In this document: positions 26,798 through 35,573 of the stretch, one piece after another | How positions within the stretch are numbered: position 1 is the stretch's first letter | Layout of the letters: each line of letters starts with the position of its first letter | DNA from: Tepidanaerobacteraceae bacterium | GTDB lineage: Bacteria; Bacillota; Thermosediminibacteria; Thermosediminibacterales; Tepidanaerobacteraceae | Length of the DNA: 64,000 nt | Direction: 5' to 3' | Assembly (NCBI GenBank): GCA_024655905.1 | Contig: JANLFP010000009.1 | Span: 92,164-156,163 of the forward strand | The notes under the pieces: generated by a model | Database searches by the model: none | What the model was told of the DNA's origin: nothing | The model's input: only the letters and a program-made list of their open reading frames with translations | Translations under genes and position numbers: made by a program

Positions 26798-27148
26798 ATG
26801 GCTTCAATAAAGCCGGTAACCTGTCAAGAGGATATTATGAAGGCACCCGTGGAAAGTGATATACTGAATAAACTAGTGAAAATCTTTAAAAAATATACTT
26901 CTATTGAAAAAGTATTGCTTTTTGGCTCAAGGGCAAGAGGCGATTTCAGCAAAGTATCCGATATAGACATTGCAGTTTTTTCAGAGGATATTTCTGATAG
27001 AGACTTTAATCTTCTGATTGATGAAATAAATCAAATAGATATCGCATTATCTTTTGATGTCGTTCATTACGATAAACTGGCCAAAGCGTCTTTAAGAAAT
27101 GAGATACTGAAAGATGGAGTGGTAATGTATGAAAGAGAGAATCATTGA
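26798..27148 (+). CDS. MNT-type nucleotidyltransferase (MntA-like antitoxin)
   Basis: A 116-residue minimal nucleotidyltransferase with the catalytic pattern GSRARGDFSKVSDIDIAVF (GS, then DxD). Paired genes of this type form MntA/HepT toxin-antitoxin modules in which the nucleotidyltransferase AMPylates the HEPN partner. The ATG at 26798 follows GAGGTGA at 6 nt. Its 3' end overlaps the next gene by 20 nt. AT-rich codon use differs from the flagellar genes to the left. Confidence 0.88.
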   Translation: MASIKPVTCQEDIMKAPVESDILNKLVKIFKKYTSIEKVLLFGSRARGDFSKVSDIDIAVFSEDISDRDFNLLIDEINQIDIALSFDVVHYDKLAKASLRNEILKDGVVMYERENH

Positions 27149-27527
27149 AAGATATGAGGATTACAGAAAAGCTCTCAAAAGCCTGGAAGAAGGGCTGCAA
27201 ATCGAGCCGTATGATGATATTATCGTCGATGGTGTCATTCAGAGATTCGAATTCACTTTTGAACTGGCATGGAAGCTCATGAAAGACTGCCTGGAATATG
27301 AAGGTATTGAAGCAAAAAGCCCCAGATCTGCTATCAAGGAAGCTTACCGGATTGGGATGGTAAGTGATGGCGACGGCTGGATAAATATGATGATCGACAG
27401 AAACAAAACATCCCGCATCTACGATGAAAATGAAGCAAAGGCGATATATAAAAAAATAAAAGTAAATCATATACATCTGTTAAAAGAGCTTTTGAACAAA
27501 ATCCAGCAGAGATTGGAAGGATATTAA
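27129..27527 (+). CDS. HI0074-type nucleotidyltransferase substrate-binding (HEPN) protein
   Basis: A 132-residue helical HEPN-fold protein (TIGR01987 / HI0074 type), with RFEFTFELAWKLMKDCLEYEG and the INMMIDRNKTSRIYDE stretch. From memory, relatives read RNxTSH there, the R-x4-H RNase motif of HEPN toxins. Here codon 96 (27414-27416, CGC) is Arg instead of His, so the RNase motif appears lost. It is the partner of the overlapping nucleotidyltransferase gene. Confidence 0.85.
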   Translation: MKERIIERYEDYRKALKSLEEGLQIEPYDDIIVDGVIQRFEFTFELAWKLMKDCLEYEGIEAKSPRSAIKEAYRIGMVSDGDGWINMMIDRNKTSRIYDENEAKAIYKKIKVNHIHLLKELLNKIQQRLEGY

Positions 27528-27587
27528 ATGGTATAATAATACTGCAGGCAATTATTGAGAAAATATTTAAAAAACGGAGGAATATAC

Positions 27588-27950
27588 ATGCCTTCGACAG
27601 AAATGACAGACTATAGAGAGTATATGAAAAAGATGTTAGAGATTGAAAAACAAAAACTGGCCGAGCGATATGAAAAAGCCTGGGGAGTCGCAAAGCAAAT
27701 TGCCTATCTTCTTCGCCAAAAGTACGGTGCAAACAAGGTATGGGTTTTCGGCTCTCTTACGAATAAAGAGATGTTCAACCAGTGGTCAGATATTGATATT
27801 GCTGTCGAAGGAATACCAAGCGAATATTATTATAAAGCCGTGGCTGAAGTTATCTCCTTCTCAAAGGAGTATAAAATAGACATGGTAGACATTTTTGAGT
27901 GCAGCCCCTTGATGCAAGAAAATATTAAGAGAGAGGGGATATTGATATGA
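27588..27950 (+). CDS. Second nucleotidyltransferase-domain protein
   Basis: A 120-residue nucleotidyltransferase with a longer helical N-terminus and the motif WVFGSLTNKEMFNQWSDIDIAVEG (GS, then DID). The ATG at 27588 follows ACGGAGG. Its stop overlaps the start of the HEPN gene (ATGA), the usual tight coupling of such pairs. A decayed 46-bp copy of this gene lies at 31365-31410, on the far side of the restriction-modification genes. Confidence 0.87.
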   Translation: MPSTEMTDYREYMKKMLEIEKQKLAERYEKAWGVAKQIAYLLRQKYGANKVWVFGSLTNKEMFNQWSDIDIAVEGIPSEYYYKAVAEVISFSKEYKIDMVDIFECSPLMQENIKREGILI

Positions 27951-28417
27951 TTAACAAATATCTAACTCTATCCGCCAGAATAAAACAGGAATTGGCAGAA
28001 ATAAGTTTAAGCATTGAACGGGCCAAAAAAGCATGGGAAAAAGCTCATGTTCAATCAGATTCGTTATTTTTGGACAGTGTCGCTTTAAATATTCATGACT
28101 TTTACGGCGGGCTTGAGCGAATCTTCGAACTGATAGCTGAAAGCCTCGACGGAATAAAACCGTCAGGAGCAAACTGGCATCAGGAATTGCTCCGTCAGAT
28201 GACTATAGAAATACCACAAATAAGGCCTGCGGTTATAGATATCGATTTAAGAAAAGAGCTGGATGATTACAGGGCATTTCGGCATATCGTGAGAAATGTT
28301 TATGCCCATAATTTTATTCCTGAAAAAATGAAACCCTTAGTAGAAAAAATAGATGATATTTACAGCAAACTCAAAGAACAGTTGGAAAAATTCTGCGATT
28401 TTTTGGAGAAGATGTAG
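27947..28417 (+). CDS. HepT-like HEPN ribonuclease toxin
   Basis: A 156-residue helical HEPN protein. Near the C-terminus it carries RHIVRNVYAHNF, with R116 and H121 forming an intact R-x4-H motif expected of a metal-independent RNase. It is translationally coupled to the upstream nucleotidyltransferase, which is expected to neutralise it. Toxin activity is inferred from the family. Unlike the first pair, the active site looks intact. Confidence 0.85.
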   Translation: MINKYLTLSARIKQELAEISLSIERAKKAWEKAHVQSDSLFLDSVALNIHDFYGGLERIFELIAESLDGIKPSGANWHQELLRQMTIEIPQIRPAVIDIDLRKELDDYRAFRHIVRNVYAHNFIPEKMKPLVEKIDDIYSKLKEQLEKFCDFLEKM

Positions 28418-28651
28418 ATGAAGCATTATCCTTTGCCGCAGGAGCTTATAAATAGATAAAATGGACGCCGATAATTATACGTTTATATATAAGATCTACA
28501 AAGCCATGGGAAAAGATAACGAAGCCTAAGAAGTCAATATGGAAGTCAATATGATAATAAAAGAGATATATCCTGAAATAGATCTTGCGGAGATGGTTAT
28601 CTAAAATTATGTATGATATAATGATTTAAAAGGATTTGTACAAGTTTAAGG
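28418..28651. other. Gap with short decayed coding scraps and a 12-bp tandem repeat
   Basis: Only very short frames are present (for example 28461-28529). A perfect 12-bp tandem repeat, GAAGTCAATATG twice, covers 28530-28553. No gene is supported. Confidence 0.5.
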
Positions 28652-29626
28652 ATGGGATCTAAGATGCGAAGCAGTGAGCTAAAGTCATACGAAAATATAA
28701 GCATAATTGAATCCATAAAAGCAAAGCCGTTTTTGAAATGGGCTGGAGGCAAAACACAGTTATTAGACGAATTGGATAGTAGATTGCCCTCGCATATTAA
28801 AACAAGCAGGATTATTGATAGGTATGTGGAACCCTTCGTTGGCGGTGGTGCTTTTTTCTTTTTTTTAAAAAGGAACTATTTTGTAAAGGAATCATTCTTG
28901 TATGATTCAAACAGAGAATTGATAGTAGGTTATAAAGCCATCCAAAACAACGTATATGACTTAATATTTGAACTTGAAAAGATTGAAAACAAATATCTAA
29001 AGATGTCGGATGCTGAAAGAAAGAAGTACTATTACCAGATAAGAGACGAGTATAACAGGCAGCAAGCTACATTTAATTATGAAAATTATAATGGCAGCTG
29101 GATAAAAAAAGCTGCATATTTGATATTTTTAAATAGGACATGCTTTAATGGTTTGTTCAGGCAAAACAAAAAAGGTGAATTCAATGTGCCGTTCGGCAGA
29201 TATAAAAAACCCGGTATCTGCAATAAAGAAAATTTGCTGGAAGTTCATGAAGCCTTAAAAAACACTGAAATATTTTCTATGGATTTTGAAGAAAGCAAAA
29301 AAGTCATTCAAAAAGATACATTTGTTTATCTTGACCCTCCATATCGACCCTTAAACCAAACATCGAATTTTACGAGTTACGATAAAGATGGTTTCACTGA
29401 ACAGGATCAGATTAGGCTGGCAAATTTCTTCAGGCAAATGGATAGAAATGGTGCTTTTTTAATATTGAGCAATTCCGATCCTAAAAATGAAGATGCAAAT
29501 GACGATTTTTTTGATTTGCTTTATGCTGGGTATAAAATAGAACGAGTAAATGCCAAAAGAAGTATCAATAGTGATGCCGAAAAACGTGGGAGCATCAGTG
29601 AATTGATTATAAGAAATTATGAGTGA
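28652..29626 (+). CDS. DpnM-like GATC-type adenine-N6 DNA methyltransferase (Dam family)
   Basis: A 324-residue alpha-class adenine methylase close to M.DpnII/DpnM: SAM-binding FLKWAGGKTQLLDEL, YVEPFVGGGAFFF, catalytic DPPYRPLNQTSNFTSYDKDGF (near residue 228) and the closing GSISELIIRNYE. Such enzymes modify GATC and protect DNA from the partner nuclease. An ATG at 28664 is an alternative start. The gene is AT-rich, 19 nt upstream of the nuclease gene, in the accessory island. Confidence 0.92.
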   Translation: MGSKMRSSELKSYENISIIESIKAKPFLKWAGGKTQLLDELDSRLPSHIKTSRIIDRYVEPFVGGGAFFFFLKRNYFVKESFLYDSNRELIVGYKAIQNNVYDLIFELEKIENKYLKMSDAERKKYYYQIRDEYNRQQATFNYENYNGSWIKKAAYLIFLNRTCFNGLFRQNKKGEFNVPFGRYKKPGICNKENLLEVHEALKNTEIFSMDFEESKKVIQKDTFVYLDPPYRPLNQTSNFTSYDKDGFTEQDQIRLANFFRQMDRNGAFLILSNSDPKNEDANDDFFDLLYAGYKIERVNAKRSINSDAEKRGSISELIIRNYE

Positions 29627-29645
29627 ATAAAAGGCGGGGAGCGAA

Positions 29646-30569
29646 ATGGACTCGGTATATTTCAAAGTTTTAAAGGTTAATGATGTGGAAGATGTTATAA
29701 ATAGATTTCATGACACATTAATAGATACAAACAGAGGTTATAACTTTTTCGTGGATTGGCCTAAGATCAAAAAGAATGTAGAAAAGTATAAAATCGAATT
29801 TAACATTTTAAATACCCTGATTGGCAGTAAAGATTTTGAATCTGAATTAAGAAACATATTAAAAAAATATCCTGAGGTTGTCCCAACTATCCCGATTTTA
29901 ATTGCGATAAGAGAAAAGAAATTAAAGGTTGTAAAAAATTTTATTGATGAAAATTCTGATATAGTTTATTACGATTTTAGTAAGAGAAAATTATATTCTA
30001 AAGAGATAGATGATTTAGTGGAATTTTTTGATAAAACGGGATTAAAACAATTCTTTCTTGAGATATCATCAAAAAGCATCCAGGATTATGTGACAGGCGT
30101 TGAAGTAGGCATGGACACCAATGCCAGGAAAAACAGAAGTGGCGATGCCATGGAGTTGATTTTAAAGCCTATTGTTGAAAGCATTATTTCAAAACACAAA
30201 TCATCTTACAAAATGTTATTTCAAAAGAATTTTAAGTATTTGGAGAAACAGTATGGTATCAAAGTAACACCTTCGATAGCAAATAGAAAAGCAGATTTTA
30301 TTATTATTAAAAATGATAATAAAGTCATCAACATCGAAGTGAATTTTTACTCAGGGTCCGGTTCGAAACCTCAGGAAATCGTCGATTCTTATATAGAAAG
30401 GCAAAATGAATTAAAGGAAAAAGAATTTGAGTTTATATGGGTCACGGACGGTATCGGCTGGGGAGGGCAGAAAAATCAAATACATAAAGGATTTGAAAAG
30501 GTTAAATATCTGCTAAACCTTCATTTTGTCCGCACAGGGTTACTGGAGGAAATTTTATGGAGGATATAG
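29646..30569 (+). CDS. DpnII-like type II restriction endonuclease
   Basis: A 307-residue protein matching the DpnII/MboI restriction endonuclease family, which cuts unmethylated GATC. The family signature KNRSGDAMELILKPIVE lies in the middle. ADFIIIKNDNKVINIEVNFY carries the D...ExN arrangement of a PD-(D/E)xK-like nuclease centre. It lies between two methylase genes and overlaps the second by 13 nt. GATC specificity is inferred from the partner methylase. Confidence 0.9.
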   Translation: MDSVYFKVLKVNDVEDVINRFHDTLIDTNRGYNFFVDWPKIKKNVEKYKIEFNILNTLIGSKDFESELRNILKKYPEVVPTIPILIAIREKKLKVVKNFIDENSDIVYYDFSKRKLYSKEIDDLVEFFDKTGLKQFFLEISSKSIQDYVTGVEVGMDTNARKNRSGDAMELILKPIVESIISKHKSSYKMLFQKNFKYLEKQYGIKVTPSIANRKADFIIIKNDNKVINIEVNFYSGSGSKPQEIVDSYIERQNELKEKEFEFIWVTDGIGWGGQKNQIHKGFEKVKYLLNLHFVRTGLLEEILWRI

Positions 30570-31333
30570 CTTTTAAAAAAGAGATTACCACCGTCTGGTC
30601 CTTTCCTGAAAGAGGCCATTGGAAAACACATAACGGGAAATACCGGGGGAATTTTGCACCACAGATACCTAGAAATGTTATATTAAGATACTCCCGCGAA
30701 GGGGATATAGTCCTCGATCCTATGGTGGGGAGCGGGACAACTCTCATAGAAACGAAAATATTAAACAGGCGCGGAATAGGATACGACATAAATCAAGAGG
30801 CTGTTGAACTAGCAAAAAAGAACCTGGATTTTAAAGGTGATTATAAATACGAACCGATCGTAAAAACAGGTGACATAAGGAACCTGAGCGAAATCAGTGA
30901 TGCAAGTATTGATCTTATAATAACACATCCACCGTATTTGAATATCATAAAATATTCAAATGGTATCGATGGGGACTTATCAAATATATCGGGAGTGAGA
31001 AAATTTTGCGATGAGCTGGAAAAAGGGGTAATAGAGTTATACAGGGTATTGAAAGAAGATAAGTACTGCGCAATTTTAATAGGTGATACCAGAAAGAGCA
31101 ACCATTATGTGCCCCTTGCATTTTATGTAATGAATCTTTTTCTCAAAAATGGATTTATATTGAAAGAGGATATTATAAAGGTTCAGCATAATTGTAAATC
31201 TACTCCATACTGGGAAAGTCGGGTTGAAAAATACAATTTTTACATGATAATGCATGAGCACCTTTTTATTTTCCGAAAACCCAAAAAAGGCGAGGATTTA
31301 AGCAGGGTTAGATATAGTATGGGACTATATTAA
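30557..31333 (+). CDS. Second DNA methyltransferase of the DpnII-like system (DpnA-like, beta class)
   Basis: A 258-residue methyltransferase with motif order THPPYLNIIKYS (motif IV, near residue 122) after DPMVGSGTTLIETKILNRRGIGYDIN (motif I), typical of N6-adenine/N4-cytosine enzymes. In the pneumococcal DpnII system a second methylase, DpnA, can also modify single-stranded DNA. Gene order here is methylase, nuclease, methylase, unlike the published dpnM-dpnA-dpnB order. It ends the restriction-modification cluster. Confidence 0.85.
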   Translation: MEDIAFKKEITTVWSFPERGHWKTHNGKYRGNFAPQIPRNVILRYSREGDIVLDPMVGSGTTLIETKILNRRGIGYDINQEAVELAKKNLDFKGDYKYEPIVKTGDIRNLSEISDASIDLIITHPPYLNIIKYSNGIDGDLSNISGVRKFCDELEKGVIELYRVLKEDKYCAILIGDTRKSNHYVPLAFYVMNLFLKNGFILKEDIIKVQHNCKSTPYWESRVEKYNFYMIMHEHLFIFRKPKKGEDLSRVRYSMGLY

Positions 31334-31904
31334 GAAGTTTCAGTTAAGTCAGCAGGCAATAAAAGCGATATGAAAAAGCGTAGAAAGTCGCAAAGCAAAC
31401 TGCATATTTATATAGATTATTTTTATATAGTTCAAATGATGAATTTTGCCAAATGATTAAGGATGAGTTTTTACATATTATTTTTTAAGATAAACTAAAT
31501 ATGTAATCTTTATTTGATGTGAAGCTATGCTAAATACAGAAAATTATACGGGTTTAGGGAACTATAAATGTCAAAGTGCAGCATTAAACCAACAGATGTT
31601 ATTTGTGAAATCTCTTATTGAACAATCGATCATCCATATTTTACAGGAATTCTCCGAAGAAATAACTATAACACTGCAATTGCCATGTCCAACATTAATG
31701 TGAAAGGAATATACTTTTACATCATATATTACATAATATTTCAAAATCCTCTAATTTTCTCTGTGTTCCATGTGTTTAATGGATTTGTATAAACTAAACA
31801 ATGTTTAAGAATATCTGAGCAAGCTAATAAGTCAAATGATGTTGAAATTACAAGACAAACAATAAAAATTGGTAGAAAGCACGAAAAATGCCTAAACTCG
31901 GGGG
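31334..31904. other. Gap with decayed nucleotidyltransferase fragment
   Basis: AT-rich, no intact gene. Positions 31365-31410 match 27665-27710, inside the second nucleotidyltransferase gene, at 38 of 46 bases by hand alignment at a fixed offset of 3,700. The rest shows only short frames and no recognisable feature until the flagellin promoter. Confidence 0.6.
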
Positions 31905-32017
31905 TAAAAGATTTAATCCTAAAACCGATAATTAAAATGAAAATAAAATTTCGGGACCGGCCGGACCGAAAGATTAGTTTCATCCGCAGGGAAGCGGGAA
32001 AATAAAATCAGGGAGGA
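31905..32017 (+). promoter_or_regulatory. Flagellin SigD promoter and CsrA-type leader
   Basis: TAAA (31905-31908), 15-bp spacer, ACCGATAA (31924-31931) fits the SigD/sigma-28 consensus TAAA-N15-GCCGATAA. The leader then holds GGA motifs at 31954, 31963, 31990, 31997, 32012 and 32015, the last two within the Shine-Dalgarno GGGAGGAT. Two of them lie in an imperfect hairpin (31951-31970). This arrangement fits CsrA binding and translational repression. Confidence 0.8.
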
Positions 32018-32024
32018 TGATTAC

Positions 32025-33395
32025 ATGATTATCAACCACAATATCAGCGCCTTGAATGCTTACAGGCAGCTGACAATCAACAATTCATCAATGCAGAAAT
32101 CTCTGGAAAAGCTGTCATCCGGCTACAGGATCAACAGAGCCGGTGACGATGCTGCGGGCCTCGCCATTAGCGAAAAGATGAGGGCGCAGATCAGAGGATT
32201 GGATATGGCATCCAAGAATGCTCAGGATGGCATCTCCATGATTCAAACAGCTGAAGGTGCTTTAAATGAAACCCATAGCATCTTGCAACGCATGAGAGAA
32301 CTGGCAGTTCAGGCAGCAAATGACACAAACACTCAGAATGATCGTAATGAAATTCAAAAAGAAATTAATCAGTTAGCAACAGAAATAACTCGTATATCTA
32401 CCGATACTGAATTCAATACAAAAAAACTTCTTAATGGAGATATGGGAAAAACTGCTCAATTGGGTGTTGGTTCTGCCATATTTACCAATCTCCAGGCAGT
32501 AGGCGAGGATTTGACTAGTGGGAGTTATACATTGACTCTGACTGACGCAGGAACTGATACCTTTACAGTAACTTCAGGGGCTACTGCAGTTACAGCGGCA
32601 ACAATTCAAGATGACATAACAGTTACAACCGGAGCTCATATTAAGTACGGTTCCTATACATTGAATGTAACTAACTTTGATGGAACGGGCGGAACTGCTG
32701 ATTTTGAGCTTATTGGACCGGATGGAACGAGGACAATAAAAACAGGACAAGCAATTGATTCTGATCTGGATATTGGTGGGCTGACATTTGCTTTTGGCAC
32801 AGAAAATGTAACAGGAGAAGGTACAGTAAAGTTCGATTTAACTTCTAATGGTTTGGAAATTGATTTGTCAGGTGATAAAACAGTAAACAATTCCGCTATT
32901 ACAAGTTATGCTGGAGAAACTCTTAATATTGGTGGTTTTCAGTTTATAGTACTTACTAATCACGGCAGTAGTAGTGATAATAAAGCTATAAATGTTATTG
33001 ATAAATCGGTTAAATTCCATATTGGAGCAAATGATAGCCAAAATACCTCAATTGCGATTAATAATATGAGTGCACAAGCTTTGAATGTTGATTCACTTGA
33101 TGTGACTACACAGACAGGTGCTAATGCAGCTATTACAACTATACAAACCGCAATAGATACAGTATCTGCTGAAAGATCCAAACTTGGAGCTTTACAGAAC
33201 CGTCTCGAGCACACCATCAACAACCTTGGCACCGCATCAGAGAACCTCTCTGCAGCAGAGTCCCGCATCAGAGATGTAGACATGGCTAAAGAAATGATGG
33301 AATTCACCAAACAAAACATCTTGAATCAGGCCGCAACAGCAATGCTGGCCCAGGCCAATACACTGCCCCAGTCTGTCCTGAAGCTTTTGAGCTAG
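32025..33395 (+). CDS. hag: Flagellin
   Basis: A 456-residue flagellin, the filament subunit. Conserved D0/D1 ends are present: MIINHNISALNAYRQL, KLSSGYRINRAGDDAAGLAISEKMR and RMRELAVQAAND at the N-terminus; NRLEHTINNLGTASENLSAAESRIRDVDMAKEMMEFTKQNIL at the C-terminus. The variable middle (about residues 150-360) is Thr/Gly/Asp-rich. It has its own SigD promoter and terminator, and is isolated from the other flagellar genes by accessory DNA on both sides. Confidence 0.97.
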   Translation: MIINHNISALNAYRQLTINNSSMQKSLEKLSSGYRINRAGDDAAGLAISEKMRAQIRGLDMASKNAQDGISMIQTAEGALNETHSILQRMRELAVQAANDTNTQNDRNEIQKEINQLATEITRISTDTEFNTKKLLNGDMGKTAQLGVGSAIFTNLQAVGEDLTSGSYTLTLTDAGTDTFTVTSGATAVTAATIQDDITVTTGAHIKYGSYTLNVTNFDGTGGTADFELIGPDGTRTIKTGQAIDSDLDIGGLTFAFGTENVTGEGTVKFDLTSNGLEIDLSGDKTVNNSAITSYAGETLNIGGFQFIVLTNHGSSSDNKAINVIDKSVKFHIGANDSQNTSIAINNMSAQALNVDSLDVTTQTGANAAITTIQTAIDTVSAERSKLGALQNRLEHTINNLGTASENLSAAESRIRDVDMAKEMMEFTKQNILNQAATAMLAQANTLPQSVLKLLS

Positions 33396-33438
33396 GATAA
33401 AAAGGCTAATCGCATATGGCAAAATTAGAGAAAAGTTT

Positions 33439-33466
33439 AAAAGGCTCCGGCTAACCGGGGCCTTTT
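33439..33466 (+). terminator. Terminator of flagellin
   Basis: AAAAGGCTCCGG (33439-33450), loop CTAA, CCGGGGCCTTTT (33455-33466): a 12-bp stem with one mismatch ending in T residues. Confidence 0.88.
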
Positions 33467-33615
33467 AAAAAAGTGTTTTTGGCGGAATTATTTGATTTGC
33501 AACACATATATGATATAAAAAACCGGGGAAATCGGGTGATATTTTGTTATTTCATTTGATATAGTTGAATAAAATAAGTTTTAAATACTTTATTGAATGA
33601 AAGGAGAAACATAAA

Positions 33616-33891
33616 TTGTATAAAATTTATATTAAAAATCTGTCTCCTGAAGACACATAGAGCCAATTTTAAAAGAGGTATCAGGTTCAAGGTCTCATAA
33701 GAAAACTACAAAGACAGTATTCAAGTGAAGACCGTTCTATATTTTTGGAAAGTGATGACATAGATAGAATGATAAGATATTCACATGAATATGGACAAGG
33801 TGGTTACCAGGATAGAATAAAGAAATTAATTGAAAGAATAGAACTTATAAACAATAATTTAAATGAATTATTGAAAAGCTATAATAGATGA
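33616..33891 (+). pseudogene. Hypothetical gene with two in-frame stop codons
   Basis: AAGGAG (33601-33606) and a TTG start at 33616 open a frame of 91 codons that stays in one phase to a TGA at 33889-33891. It is broken by TAG (33658-33660) and TAA (33670-33672). The remaining 72 residues after the second stop are coherent and helical: SIFLESDDIDRMIRYSHEYG and a coiled-coil-like end, KKLIERIELINNNLNELLK. No family was recognised. The ribosome-binding site and one-frame continuity suggest a recent loss or, less likely, readthrough. Confidence 0.5.
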
Positions 33892-34262
33892 ATCAAAAAA
33901 GATTTACAATAAAGTGTCAACACCCTAAATGGAATTAAGTATTTGAGAGGAGAATAAGGAAAAAATCCCCTCAGCATCATAGTAAAAGTTGTCATAAATT
34001 TTTTATAAGGGAATTCTTTAGTTTTAGAATATATTTCCACACGCCCGGTGTGGAATTTTACCATTAACACTTTTCTTTTTTTTTGATTGCAGCTTGGATG
34101 ATTATTCCACTCGGTGGCTTTAGCCATTAAAGATCAACAGGTAGCTGAGGTGAATCAGTAAGTCAATTATGGCTATTGCCATCTGTTCATCGTTGAAGAA
34201 GGTTGGCCGAATTCCAGGTTAGTAGCGATTATTATACTATGGCGATTATAGCTTTCTAAAAT
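33892..34262. other. Gap with hairpin, left flank of IS630 element
   Basis: No gene is supported. A hairpin TTCCACAC/GTGTGGAA (34035-34055) is present. The plus strand near 34170-34240 translates to a short coherent piece (NYGYCHLFIVEEGWPNSRL) that may be a relic of an unidentified gene. Confidence 0.45.
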
Positions 34263-34264
34263 TA

Positions 34265-35571
34265 CCGCTCAATGGAATCTAGTAGAAAGTTCTTTAAATA
34301 ACATTGCAATTATCCATTAAATGGATGATAGTTCTTGGTCAACTTTTTCAATTTCATAACGCCAATGAAATACAACGGGTTCCTGATTTAACTGTTCCCA
34401 ATATGATTCGATTCGCTTACAGTATTCTTCTGTTGAATCTGCTCTGATTCCACGAAGCACGCTTCGGGCCATCTTGCTAAATAATATCTCGATAATATTG
34501 AGCCAGGATGCGTGTTTTGGGGTAAAGATAAAATCGAAGCGACCAGGATGTTCTTTTAGATAAGCTCGAGTCTCTTTTGAAGTATGGGCTGAGTGGTTAT
34601 CGCAGATGATCTTTATAACCCAGTCTGTCGGATAATAATTATCGATTTTCTTCAGAAGTTCAATGAACTCTTTACTGCGGTGTTTTTCTCTTACCAAACC
34701 ATGAATTATACCGGTTTGTAAGTCTATCCCTGAAAGTATCGATACCGTCCCTAACCGGATATACTCATGATCCCGTGATACACCTGGATATTTGCCCGCA
34801 ACGGGCAGACGATCATCTGCTGTATTCTTTAAAAACTGACAGCCTGGTTTTTCGTCAACTGAGACGATTACTTTTTTCTCAACAGGCTCTCCTTTTTTGA
34901 TGCGTTCTTGTTGCAAAGTCGCTTCCTTATAGGTCATCAGAACATGGGCTTTCTTGATATCAAAGTCAGGATCTCGTCGTTCCAAATAATAATTAATCTT
35001 CCACGGTTGAAGCGACTGCTCTGCAAGAATGCCATGAATTACACTTTTACCAGCTCTGGCCAGACTGGGAAAACCAGATTCATTGGCGTGCTTACGGACA
35101 TGTTCAGCCAGGAGTTGTATAGTCCATAGTTCATGAGGGTATCCAAAGTCGACGGGTTTCCTGCAAGCTAATTCAATCACCCATGCTTTAGCTTCAGAAG
35201 AAATCTGCAAAGGTCTTCCGGAGCGGGGTAAGTCAATAAGAGCTGTCTGAAATCCGAGCTCGAGAGCCTTATCGATACATCGTTCTATTGTTGGTCTACT
35301 AACATTAAATTCGCGAGCCATCTGTGATACAGTTTTTCCGTCAGAATAATCGAGTAAAATTTTGGCTCGTAAAACTTTAGCATGAGGCTCTACTCTAGAT
35401 CTAGCAAGCTGTTCTAACATCTTGCGTTCCTCATTTGAAAATTGTATTTTTGGTCTAACCCGTCGCGACATATATAACCCCTCCATTTTGATATTCTGGA
35501 GGAAATTATATACCATATATTTCTATAATGCAATGTTATTTTATGAACATTATACTAGTTTCCATGGAGCG
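34265..35571 (-). mobile_element. IS630 family insertion sequence
   Basis: About 1.3 kb. Ends are long imperfect inverted repeats: left CGCTCAATGGAATCTAG ... AAATAACATTGCA (34266-34312), right the complement of ATAATGCAATGTTATTTT ... CCATGGAGCG (35526-35571). A TA dinucleotide lies directly outside each end (34263-34264 and 35572-35573), as expected for IS630 insertion at TA. One minus-strand transposase gene is inside. It looks intact. Confidence 0.85.
34317..35471 (-). CDS. IS630 family transposase
   Basis: A 384-residue transposase. The N-terminal helix-turn-helix (KTVSQMAREFNVSRPTIERCIDKAL) is followed by the DDE domain, with catalytic residues in IVSVDEKPG, IICDNHSAHTSKE and HASWLNIIEILFSKM. 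The ATG at 35471 follows GGAGGGG; upstream in-frame codons belong to the leader. Length and all three acidic residues are intact, so it may be active. Confidence 0.93.
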   Translation of the reverse strand: MSRRVRPKIQFSNEERKMLEQLARSRVEPHAKVLRAKILLDYSDGKTVSQMAREFNVSRPTIERCIDKALELGFQTALIDLPRSGRPLQISSEAKAWVIELACRKPVDFGYPHELWTIQLLAEHVRKHANESGFPSLARAGKSVIHGILAEQSLQPWKINYYLERRDPDFDIKKAHVLMTYKEATLQQERIKKGEPVEKKVIVSVDEKPGCQFLKNTADDRLPVAGKYPGVSRDHEYIRLGTVSILSGIDLQTGIIHGLVREKHRSKEFIELLKKIDNYYPTDWVIKIICDNHSAHTSKETRAYLKEHPGRFDFIFTPKHASWLNIIEILFSKMARSVLRGIRADSTEEYCKRIESYWEQLNQEPVVFHWRYEIEKVDQELSSI

Positions 35572-35573
35572 TA

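Noticed and set aside
33879..34127. 82-codon minus-strand frame
   Set aside because: No ribosome-binding site, odd composition, overlaps a hairpin and the pseudogene; probably chance.
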